Source: JBBSJZ01 sp041751935
Lineage (GTDB): Bacteria; Planctomycetota; Planctomycetia; Pirellulales; Pirellulaceae
Assembly: GCA_041751935.1 (NCBI GenBank)
Contig: JBGSIA010000219.1
Location: forward strand, 32,197 to 96,196
Length of the DNA stretch: 64,000 nt
Direction of reading: 5' to 3'
Each line of letters starts with the position of its first letter. The stretch's first letter is position 1. The notes beneath the pieces are model-generated. The model saw only the letters and a list, made by a program, of their open reading frames with translations. It searched no databases and was not told where the DNA came from. Shown here in pieces: positions 35,000-42,833 of the stretch. A program made the position numbers and the translations under genes.

Positions 35000-35722
35000 T
35001 TAAATCGCTGAAAAGATCGCCTGTCCTCCAGCGATACAGCGAGGAACGATTGTTGTTACGTCGATGTTGGCACAGAGCTGCAGGTCCGTGAGATAACCTG
35101 CGCAAGCGAGGTTTCGACCGCCGAGCGTCGAACTGAATGCTTCGGCAAGCGGTAGGTTCTTTATTGCTTCCCAATAATGGGTCGCAAGCTGGCAAGCATC
35201 ATCGGCGAAAGTAACTTCTTGCATTGCTAGCAGCCGTTGCAAAATTGCGCCGGCCAGTAGTACGTCTTCGCCAGTGAGCTGGCCATCGGTCCCGGCGCAA
35301 ATGAGTTGGACGCGGTGGTAGCGCGCCAGTCGATGCACGAGTGCACTCAGATTCAGAAAACTTGCGGCAAATATTTCCGGCACCTTCTCGGCGGCAGCAA
35401 TGGCTCGAGTCCCGTTGGTGGTAGTCATCACTAAGTCTCGTCCGCCAACAGTTTCTGCCGTGTATTCGGCTGGCGAGTTGCCCAGATCGAAGCCGCTGAT
35501 TTTTTTGCATTGTCGCTCACCACACAGCAGTGGTCGCGTCAGCCTTGATTGAGCAATTGATTTTGCTTGGTCGACGTCAACGCAGGTGATGACTTCGTTG
35601 GCGCCGGCGTCCAGCGCGGTGCAGATGACCGTGGTTGCGCGAAGCACATCGATGATCACGGCCGCTTGAGCATCCTCGAATGATTCTCCCAATCCTGGCA
35701 ACAGCGAAAGAGTGACCTTCAT
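35000..35722 (-). CDS. comB: 2-phosphosulfolactate phosphatase family protein
   Basis: A 240-residue ComB-family phosphatase. In methanogens this enzyme dephosphorylates 2-phosphosulfolactate in coenzyme M synthesis. The signature is visible at the N-terminus (AAVIIDVLRATTVICTALDA) and in GNSPAEYTAETVGGRDLVM and TTNGTRAIAAA. No other coenzyme M gene is seen nearby, so the substrate here is uncertain. Its ATG at 35722 overlaps the stop of the upstream CPXCG gene (ATGA), indicating translational coupling. An ATG 10 codons upstream was rejected because it lies inside that gene. Confidence 0.88.
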   Translation of the reverse strand: MKVTLSLLPGLGESFEDAQAAVIIDVLRATTVICTALDAGANEVITCVDVDQAKSIAQSRLTRPLLCGERQCKKISGFDLGNSPAEYTAETVGGRDLVMTTTNGTRAIAAAEKVPEIFAASFLNLSALVHRLARYHRVQLICAGTDGQLTGEDVLLAGAILQRLLAMQEVTFADDACQLATHYWEAIKNLPLAEAFSSTLGGRNLACAGYLTDLQLCANIDVTTIVPRCIAGGQAIFSAI

Positions 35723-35913
35723 CCGAAACGATCCTGTTCGGGCTCGGCCCAAACACGAGTCTCTTCATCTTCCCATTCGACATGGATGATGTTTGGCCGA
35801 CAACAGACCGGACAATCTTCCACGTACTGCTGATGGTGGCCCTCACCCGGTTCGAGGGGAATTACGATCTCCTCGCCACAGCCGTCACAGATATAAGAAG
35901 CTTCAGTTCGCAT
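35719..35913 (-). CDS. CPXCG motif-containing small cysteine-rich protein
   Basis: A 64-residue protein with two Cys pairs: YICDGCGEEI near residue 10 and DCPVCCRPNI near residue 34. This fits the CPXCG small cysteine-rich family, likely a zinc ribbon. The C-terminus is acidic (WEDEETRVWAEPEQDRFG). A GGGGGAG site precedes ATG 35913 by 6 bases. It is translated together with comB (4-base overlap). Function is unknown; a metal or nucleic-acid binding role is only suggested by the Cys pattern. Confidence 0.85.
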   Translation of the reverse strand: MRTEASYICDGCGEEIVIPLEPGEGHHQQYVEDCPVCCRPNIIHVEWEDEETRVWAEPEQDRFG

Positions 35914-36049
35914 CACGGTCTCCCCCTTTTACTCCCAGTACCATTGTGCCCTGTTTGATCAGTGTAGCCCATGATAGTGCAAAACGGGTACCGCAGCTTA
36001 AATGGACTGCGGCTTAAACAAAGGGCTGAACAGTGGCGGACACGAGTCA

Positions 36050-37831
36050 CTAACCAAGAATCTCGCGACGATTCTGCACGTAATCCCAGACGACAAAGCG
36101 GTCCAGATCCTTACCACTAGTAAAGAATACGCGACCGGTGGTTGATTGTGCCAGGCGATACGCGAATTTGATATCCGCTTCACTTTGCGACCAGCTGGGG
36201 ACAAGGAAAATGTTTATCGTGATGCCTTCCTTCTTGCACATCGCTCCCTCGCGCATGGTCGCCTCTTCGGTTCTCGCATCGGGTGGATACAGCATGTACA
36301 GCCAGTTTTGCTCAAAATGTGCGGTCGGCAATCCATCGGTGATAAGCACGATCTGACGATTGGGAGTGTCGGTCGCAGCAAGGTTCTGGCGAGAAAGCTG
36401 CAACGCGTGCTGGATATTGGTGAAGTGAGGATGAATCTGTGTTTCGCTGATTTCCGGATCACTCATGTCGGCCTTCAGTCGCACCCAAGGATCGTGAATG
36501 GTCACGGGTTTAGGCATGAGTTCAATCACTTCACCGGCTGTTCGTAGCTTGGCGAATGTGTACATCTCGATGAACCGCAGGTAGTCGCCAGGATACTCCG
36601 ACAAGATCAAGCCCTGCAGCGCCAACGCCATGCGTTTGACGTTGATGTATTGTCCGTCATAGCGCATCGACCCGCTCATATCCATGACAACGCACGTTGC
36701 GCATTTGGGATGGTTTCGAGTTTGATGCACGACGATATCATCGCCATGAAGTCGTAATGGCCGCTCACTGCCGTGCCGCAACAGGGCGTTGATAATTGTT
36801 TGCGGTAAGTCCATATTGGCGACTGAGTCGCCGAACTCGTACGGCTTGGTCCGCTGGAGTTCAACGGCACCTTCACCAACAACATCGCCCTCATGTCGAC
36901 CCGAGCGGGATGGCGCCAGTTCGCTAAAAATTCGTTTGAGCAAACGGCTCTGGAAAATCTTGTGCGCCTTGGGAGTCAGACGAAAGGCACCGCCTTTGGT
37001 GTCTTGCTCCAAGCCTTGACGTTCGGCCAGTTCTCGCATCAAGTTGTCGACCTGATGACGCATTTCATCGAGCTGCTGCATATCGCCGGGCTCAGCAAAC
37101 TGGCTCAGCATGTCCATGTCAATCAGCCCAATTTGAGCGGTCTTGGCGGCTTCTTCGAGTTGTTTGAGCAGCTCGTCGATCTGTTCCAGCTCCAATTTGA
37201 CTTCCAAAGCTTTAGGAATCGACATCGACTCGATTCCCGTAAAGTCATAGTTGCTGGCGAGTTCCGCGATGTTGTGCTTGTCTTTCATTCGCTCCAAAAC
37301 GTTAAGCACACCTGCAGCAACGCGACCTGTATCATTGCTGAGTTCGTACCAAACGCGTTCAAGCAAATACGGCTGCTCTTGCATGATGGCGCGCTTGAAA
37401 TGCGATTCAAGTTTTTTGGGAATCTGAACTTGTTTCGCTGATTGATTGAGAGCTTTGCGAGATTTCTTTTGTACGGAGTCCGTTTCGTAAGTGGCAAGAA
37501 TTTTACGACGACGTTCCTCGAGCATCGCCCGCAACATGTCCAGGCTTTGCCCGAGTCCATTGATTTGGCTGGGGTCAAGACGAATCGCTCTGGCAAGTTC
37601 CTCTTCGGTCAGCTCGCGATATCGGCCGTACATCAACGCTTGCTCAAAAGCAGGCGAAACGAGATCCGGTGGTTCTTGGTTTGGTGATGGAATACGGCTC
37701 GGATCGTACTTTTGGTACGAATGAATGATTCCACCAGGACGGAAAGGCATAAGCGTTGGAATTTTGTAGGAGATGAATTTGGCAGGTGATGGAATTGGTT
37801 TGAGTTCAGAATTCGTACTCGATTTTTCCAT
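36050..37831 (-). CDS. VWA domain protein, MoxR partner
   Basis: A 593-residue cytoplasmic protein. The N-terminal two-thirds are mostly alpha-helical with long charged stretches (EEELARAIRLDPSQINGLGQ). The C-terminal VWA domain contains the metal-dependent adhesion site VVMDMSGSM and QIVLITDGLPTAHF. It follows the AAA+ ATPase gene, overlapping it by 26 bases, the typical MoxR/VWA arrangement in which ATPase and VWA protein form a chaperone-like or metal-insertion machine. The start ATG at 37831 was chosen because the upstream 99 codons of open frame lie within the ATPase gene. Substrate unknown. Confidence 0.88.
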   Translation of the reverse strand: MEKSSTNSELKPIPSPAKFISYKIPTLMPFRPGGIIHSYQKYDPSRIPSPNQEPPDLVSPAFEQALMYGRYRELTEEELARAIRLDPSQINGLGQSLDMLRAMLEERRRKILATYETDSVQKKSRKALNQSAKQVQIPKKLESHFKRAIMQEQPYLLERVWYELSNDTGRVAAGVLNVLERMKDKHNIAELASNYDFTGIESMSIPKALEVKLELEQIDELLKQLEEAAKTAQIGLIDMDMLSQFAEPGDMQQLDEMRHQVDNLMRELAERQGLEQDTKGGAFRLTPKAHKIFQSRLLKRIFSELAPSRSGRHEGDVVGEGAVELQRTKPYEFGDSVANMDLPQTIINALLRHGSERPLRLHGDDIVVHQTRNHPKCATCVVMDMSGSMRYDGQYINVKRMALALQGLILSEYPGDYLRFIEMYTFAKLRTAGEVIELMPKPVTIHDPWVRLKADMSDPEISETQIHPHFTNIQHALQLSRQNLAATDTPNRQIVLITDGLPTAHFEQNWLYMLYPPDARTEEATMREGAMCKKEGITINIFLVPSWSQSEADIKFAYRLAQSTTGRVFFTSGKDLDRFVVWDYVQNRREILG

Positions 37832-39230
37832 GCCGCTGTGAACGACTGATACGGTCCATACTGAATAGTCCAGCGAGTACAAATTCAACGCAGCTTGCGC
37901 GAACCGCTTCGTTCTCGCTCGCGTTGACTTCAAAGGCTTTGTCCCACGCTGAAGGGACACGTTGCAATCGCTCGGCGTACTGTTGACTGGGAAGCAAGTC
38001 ACCGACCTCGACGCGAACGCCACTGCGAAAAATTTCGGCGATCTCCGACAGTCCATGCTCCTCGACGTATTCCGCAAATACTTTCTGAATCGCTTGTGAG
38101 ATAACGGCGTCGAGCACCTGACGCTCACCCATTTGATGTGTTCCCATCAAATCGAGTTCCAGCTTGCCGAGGGAGCTGGCGTACAAGTGCCCCAGATCAC
38201 TGATCCGCGGTACGGCAGGTCGCTCATCGTGCATAATCCCTCGCTGTCGTGCTGATGCGACGATCGTTCGAAAATTGGCCAGCGAGAAGCGAGCGGAAAC
38301 CCCCGAAGCTTGATCGATGTATTTACTGCGACGAGCTTGGTTGGTGATTTCTTCAATGATTTGGTACATAAAGTACGGGACTTGCACGGGGTACTCGCCT
38401 TGCAAATCGTCACCGACTTCCTGTTGCAGAATCTCGATACCTCGATCGCGATCGGCGGGATAATGAGTCTGGACGACGGTGCCAATACGATCCTTTAATT
38501 GAGGAATCACTTTGCCACTGCGGTTGTAGGTCGACGGATTCGCCGAGAACAAAATGACGATGTCCAAATCGAATTGAATCGGAAAGCCGCGAATTTGTAC
38601 ATCGCGTTCCTCCAGGATATTGAACAGGCCGACTTGAACGAGGTCGTCCAACTCGGGCAACTCGTTCATCGCAAAGATGCCCCGATGCATGCGGGGAATT
38701 AGCCCGAAGGACAACGCCTCCTCGGCACTCATGCTTACGCCGCCAGTCAATTTCGCCGGATCGATCTCGCCAATGATATCCGCAAATTTTGTACCTGGAC
38801 TGAGTCGTTCGCTGTATCGCTCGGATCGATGCCACCATCCGATCGGTACATGCTCGGGAACCGTATCCTCCACAAGTCGTCGACCGCGCGTCGTGATCGG
38901 ATTCTCCGGATCTTCGTGAACTGGCAAATCGGGATGATCAATGAAGGGAATCCATTCATCCAAGAAACGTGTCAACATCCGCATCAACCGGCTCTTGGCT
39001 TGCCCCTTCTCACCAAGGAAGAGGATGTCGTGACCGGCAAGCAACGCAAGATTGATTTCGGGGATCACCGTGTCATCGTAGCCGATGATGCCAGGAAACA
39101 GCTCCTCGCCTTCGCGAAGCATGCGTGTGAAGTTGTCACGCATTTCATCCTTCACATTTCGACTTCGCCAGCCGCTGGCCCGCAACTCGGCAAGTGTCAC
39201 GGGATGTGGGGGGGCTAATGTCGCATTCAT
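37806..39230 (-). CDS. MoxR-like AAA+ ATPase
   Basis: A 474-residue AAA+ ATPase related to magnesium chelatase subunit I/MoxR. Walker A is GEKGQAKS (73-80). The Walker B position is FAMNELPEL (186-194), with Asn in place of the usual first Asp, as in some chelatase-like relatives. The LNILEERDVQIRG that follows is diagnostic of the chelatase-type group. It probably acts with the adjacent VWA protein. The ATG at 39230 is used because MNATLAPPHP starts just ahead of the conserved region; an ATG 16 codons upstream is possible. Confidence 0.9.
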   Translation of the reverse strand: MNATLAPPHPVTLAELRASGWRSRNVKDEMRDNFTRMLREGEELFPGIIGYDDTVIPEINLALLAGHDILFLGEKGQAKSRLMRMLTRFLDEWIPFIDHPDLPVHEDPENPITTRGRRLVEDTVPEHVPIGWWHRSERYSERLSPGTKFADIIGEIDPAKLTGGVSMSAEEALSFGLIPRMHRGIFAMNELPELDDLVQVGLFNILEERDVQIRGFPIQFDLDIVILFSANPSTYNRSGKVIPQLKDRIGTVVQTHYPADRDRGIEILQQEVGDDLQGEYPVQVPYFMYQIIEEITNQARRSKYIDQASGVSARFSLANFRTIVASARQRGIMHDERPAVPRISDLGHLYASSLGKLELDLMGTHQMGERQVLDAVISQAIQKVFAEYVEEHGLSEIAEIFRSGVRVEVGDLLPSQQYAERLQRVPSAWDKAFEVNASENEAVRASCVEFVLAGLFSMDRISRSQRHGKIEYEF

Positions 39231-39318
39231 ACCAATGTCTCTAGGAAAGTTCGTAAGGATCGATTGATGAGTGATCACTCCAGGATTGTAGCGCAGTCGA
39301 CAACAGGCGTCCTGGCAA

Positions 39319-41784
39319 TCAATCCGGCTTGGTCAATAGCTGCAAGTTCAAAAAAAGAGTCTCGACACGTGTTGCATCGACATCCCAGCGAATGGAGTGC
39401 TCTCCAGGCACAAGGAGCGCGGAACCGACGCCTTCAAGCGAATCAATTTCGACCGGTGCGTTATCGAGGTAGACAGTTTGCTGGACGCCCTGGGCAGTGG
39501 CATTGATACCCGCAACTAAATTACACGCTGTGTGGACATCTAACGTCGATTGACAGGTAAGCCGAAAAGTTCGCAGCCACTGGTTGAGTTGCGAATGGAC
39601 CGAGGCCAACTGATTCGGCCCGATCACTTGGCCCGCTTGATAACGAAGTTCGATGGGGAGCGAAAAACCGTCCATTGTGATCGTGCCATGAAGATAGATC
39701 GGTGCCATCTCCATCGGTTCTGATGTTTTGACAGTGACAGAATCAGTCGTTGGTTGTGGACGAACTGTGGCGTTTTGCTGCTCCGAATCACGCACTTTTT
39801 GCAGCAACATGGTCGCTTGTGGCATACAGTCGGGCAATGCGTTTAGCAACGCTTCACGCTCGCGAGTCCAATCCAGTTTCTCCAGCGCCGAACCCAATTG
39901 GATTGCTTGGTTAAGCAATCCAACCGCATGCAATGATGCCACATGGGAGCTTCGGCCATCGATTCGATCGGCATAGTTTCGCCAGTCCGATGCGAGCTTC
40001 GCCCAGGCGTCAGCGGTAGTATCGGTTGACCGTTGCAAACGGAGTTCATCGTTGGCGAGCTTTGCCAAACGCGAATCGTTCCCGGCTGCTAACCACGGCA
40101 TGCCAAGGTCCCAAGCTTGGGAGACAAGACATAAGTGTCGACCAATGATTGCGGCTTCAGCAGACGTAGTGTCAGCGATTTCACCTCGCTGGGCGACGCG
40201 ACGCTCGGTTCGGCGAAATTGTTTCAGTACCTCGTACAACTCATCCAATTGCTCTGTGTGCTCGCGACGAACGTTTCGAGCAACTTTGAGTTGCACCAGG
40301 TCCAGCACGGTTTGTGTCGCAGTAGCATCTTCCTGAGAAAGCAATGTATGGGCAAGCATCAAACCTCGCTCCACCAGTTGTGATTCCATGATCACGGAAT
40401 AGTCCAGCTCACTCGCTTCGCTAAAAGTTCTCACCGCAAATTCTGAGAAGGTGAGATCGTACTCCTTGGCCAATTGCTGCCAACGTTGAATCACATCGTT
40501 GGGACTGGCCGAAATCCATAACGGGGCGGAGGCGATCAACGATGCAGTGAAATGGCCGATGGAACCTGGCGGATGCTGCGTGGTCAGTGCCTCGGTCTCC
40601 TTTTGCAAAGCTATCACTTCATCAAGTGTGTTGAAGTAGTCAACGGAAACCAAACTGTCGAGCAATTGCACACGCATGTTGGCACATTCATCGACTGGGT
40701 AGATAGGAAACCGAGTGCGAGCCGCTGAACCGTCCTCGGAAGGTTGCTTGGGTGGCATTGTCGATCGAGCAATCAATGGAAGTTGTCGAGTTGTCAATGC
40801 ATCCACGCCCATCGCGGGTGAATGCTTTGATTGAACAACCAGCATCCAGGGCGGCGGAGGTTTGCGATTAACAACTGGATCTTGAACTAACGATTCGGCA
40901 GCGAGCGATCGTATGGTCGGCTGTTCCATCGACTCGATCGACTCTGTTTCGCTTGCAGGTCCGGTTTTGCTTGCAGGTTGGGGCTCGCCTGCAGGCTCGG
41001 GCTCGCTTGGTTGGACTACTTCGCTGGGGAGTTTGTCAGCTTCGACAGTTTTATTGCGAGTCGAGCCATCGGTCGCAGTTGAATTTGTCGCCAGCGCGGC
41101 GGTGGGGACTGGGGTCGGAAGCGTCCTTTGCCAAGCAATCAGCCAGCCGGACGTGAGCAGCAGGGCGACGACTAAGGCCAGGATTGCACGCGGTTGCTGG
41201 ATCGCATGGCGAACAGTGTCGATGCGACTACGAACCGTTGGCAGCAAGTCTTCTCGTGTGATGCGAGCGAACTCATCGGTTTGGATCGGTTCCAGCGGCG
41301 GCGATTGAGTATTCGCCACCCAGGTTGCTGAGCCGGCGAAATCTGTCAGTACCGAATCGCCGACGAGCAGCACGCCGGCTTCGTCTTCATCGGAGCTGCC
41401 GAGTTCCTCGACCGAAAACGGACCTGGATGAAAATTCGTGTGGCCAGCAGCGAGCAGCGCGTTGGGTAGTATCCGTCCCACATAGGCCCGCTCGGCAGCG
41501 TCGCTGCGCCGACGTGGGTCAAGGACTCGATAGGCCGAAGCGATTACGCGCGATAGTTCTCGCTGTAACTGCTGGTCCGATGGCGAGGGCGATCCTGGGT
41601 CCGTGTCACGCAAATTCGCAACGGGATTCCGCAGACCCGCCGCCACGGTTGTTTGAGTGACTTGTGATGCCGCGCGAAGTGCCGCCCGACGGATGACTGT
41701 CAACCGATATTCTTGTGGTCTGACGCCAATGCGAAGAAAATCGTCCGTACTTAAATCAGTCGACTGGTTGTAAATCGTGTCCAT
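39319..41784 (-). CDS. Large membrane-anchored protein of unknown function
   Basis: An 821-residue protein. The N-terminal soluble part (1-180) contains VIASAYRVLDPRRRSDAAER, seen in planctomycete proteins of unknown function. One membrane segment lies near residue 215 (ILALVVALLLTSGWLIAW). A Pro/Glu/Ala repeat linker follows (SEPEPAGEPQPASKTGPASE) and then a long helical, TPR-like C-terminal region. The last 100 residues are beta-rich. No catalytic motif is visible. The start ATG 41784 was chosen because earlier codons of the open frame overlap the sugar-isomerase gene. It lies just downstream of that gene, with 13 bases between them. Not recognised. Confidence 0.75.
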   Translation of the reverse strand: MDTIYNQSTDLSTDDFLRIGVRPQEYRLTVIRRAALRAASQVTQTTVAAGLRNPVANLRDTDPGSPSPSDQQLQRELSRVIASAYRVLDPRRRSDAAERAYVGRILPNALLAAGHTNFHPGPFSVEELGSSDEDEAGVLLVGDSVLTDFAGSATWVANTQSPPLEPIQTDEFARITREDLLPTVRSRIDTVRHAIQQPRAILALVVALLLTSGWLIAWQRTLPTPVPTAALATNSTATDGSTRNKTVEADKLPSEVVQPSEPEPAGEPQPASKTGPASETESIESMEQPTIRSLAAESLVQDPVVNRKPPPPWMLVVQSKHSPAMGVDALTTRQLPLIARSTMPPKQPSEDGSAARTRFPIYPVDECANMRVQLLDSLVSVDYFNTLDEVIALQKETEALTTQHPPGSIGHFTASLIASAPLWISASPNDVIQRWQQLAKEYDLTFSEFAVRTFSEASELDYSVIMESQLVERGLMLAHTLLSQEDATATQTVLDLVQLKVARNVRREHTEQLDELYEVLKQFRRTERRVAQRGEIADTTSAEAAIIGRHLCLVSQAWDLGMPWLAAGNDSRLAKLANDELRLQRSTDTTADAWAKLASDWRNYADRIDGRSSHVASLHAVGLLNQAIQLGSALEKLDWTREREALLNALPDCMPQATMLLQKVRDSEQQNATVRPQPTTDSVTVKTSEPMEMAPIYLHGTITMDGFSLPIELRYQAGQVIGPNQLASVHSQLNQWLRTFRLTCQSTLDVHTACNLVAGINATAQGVQQTVYLDNAPVEIDSLEGVGSALLVPGEHSIRWDVDATRVETLFLNLQLLTKPD

Positions 41785-41797
41785 CGCCCTGCGCGTA

Positions 41798-42682
41798 CTA
41801 TACGTCACATAATTGGACGGCCTGCTCCAGAGAGCGAAGCGGATCATCGGAGGTGGGAATAAATTCCTGAGCGATGTATCCATTGTATCCGGAGGCAAGG
41901 ATCGCTCGGATCACTGCTGGATAATTGATTTCTTGCGTATCGTCCAGTTCACCGCGACCGGGATTTCCTGCGGTGTGATAATGCCCCACAAGTTCGTGAT
42001 AACGGTTGATATTCCGAATCAAATCGCCATGCATGATTTGCACATGGTAGATATCAAACAGCAATTTAAACTGCGGTGAATCGATTGCGCGAATCAAGTC
42101 CACACAGCGTTCAATGTCGTCGCCCCAGTATCCTGGATGCCCTTTCATGGGATGAGTGTCATCGACGCTGTTGAGGTGCTCCAACACCAGGCCGATGCCT
42201 TTCTCTTCAGCGTACGGCAACACACGTTTCCAGCACTGTAAACAGTTCTTTGTCGCCGTTTCGTCGGAGATACCGGACTTCTGCATTCCTGTGAATGTGA
42301 TGACGTTTGGTGCGCCGAATTTGACGGCAAGATCGATCCCTTCACGCAATTTTGCTTCAACAATGGCGTGATTGTCTGGATCGAGCGGGCCTTGAGCAAA
42401 GCCGTGACTGCCAACCAACGAGATCTTCATTCCGAGCGACGTAACGGCGGGGTAATCGTCCGCCGAGATGCCTTCGATCGCTTCCAGTCCGATTCGCTTT
42501 CCAGCCCGAGCTAGGTCGACACCGCTGATGGGCTTAAAACACCAACCCATCACGGATTGTCGCACTCGATGCGGCTTTTCGCCTGACGCTGCAGACGGTT
42601 CCTGGGCGGTTGCCAAGTTTGCTGCTAACGCCGCGCCCGTAAAGGCAACAGCCGTATCGGCCAAAAATTCACGCCGTTTCAT
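41798..42682 (-). CDS. Sugar phosphate isomerase/epimerase-like TIM barrel protein with Tat signal
   Basis: A 294-residue protein with a twin-arginine-like signal (MKRREFLADTAVAFTGAALA) and an AP endonuclease 2-type TIM barrel, similar to hydroxypyruvate isomerase. Candidate metal ligands are Glu in GLVLEHLNS, Asp in LLFDIYHVQ, His in GHYHTAGNPGR and Glu in GYIAQEFIP. It should act outside the cytoplasm on a sugar or related compound; the substrate is not predictable. A GGGGAGA site precedes the ATG at 42682, which supports that start over one 22 codons upstream. Confidence 0.88.
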   Translation of the reverse strand: MKRREFLADTAVAFTGAALAANLATAQEPSAASGEKPHRVRQSVMGWCFKPISGVDLARAGKRIGLEAIEGISADDYPAVTSLGMKISLVGSHGFAQGPLDPDNHAIVEAKLREGIDLAVKFGAPNVITFTGMQKSGISDETATKNCLQCWKRVLPYAEEKGIGLVLEHLNSVDDTHPMKGHPGYWGDDIERCVDLIRAIDSPQFKLLFDIYHVQIMHGDLIRNINRYHELVGHYHTAGNPGRGELDDTQEINYPAVIRAILASGYNGYIAQEFIPTSDDPLRSLEQAVQLCDV

Positions 42683-42833
42683 CGTAACCGTCTCCCCGGA
42701 AGGTGTAGCTGCCGTTTTCACTGACTGGCCTGTGGCGACCCAGACCAACGTAGTTTAGATGATCATGGACTGATCAGGTGCCATGGATTCCGGGAAATTC
42801 ACGACGGCGGGAAACGATGGGCTGTAGTGCAGA

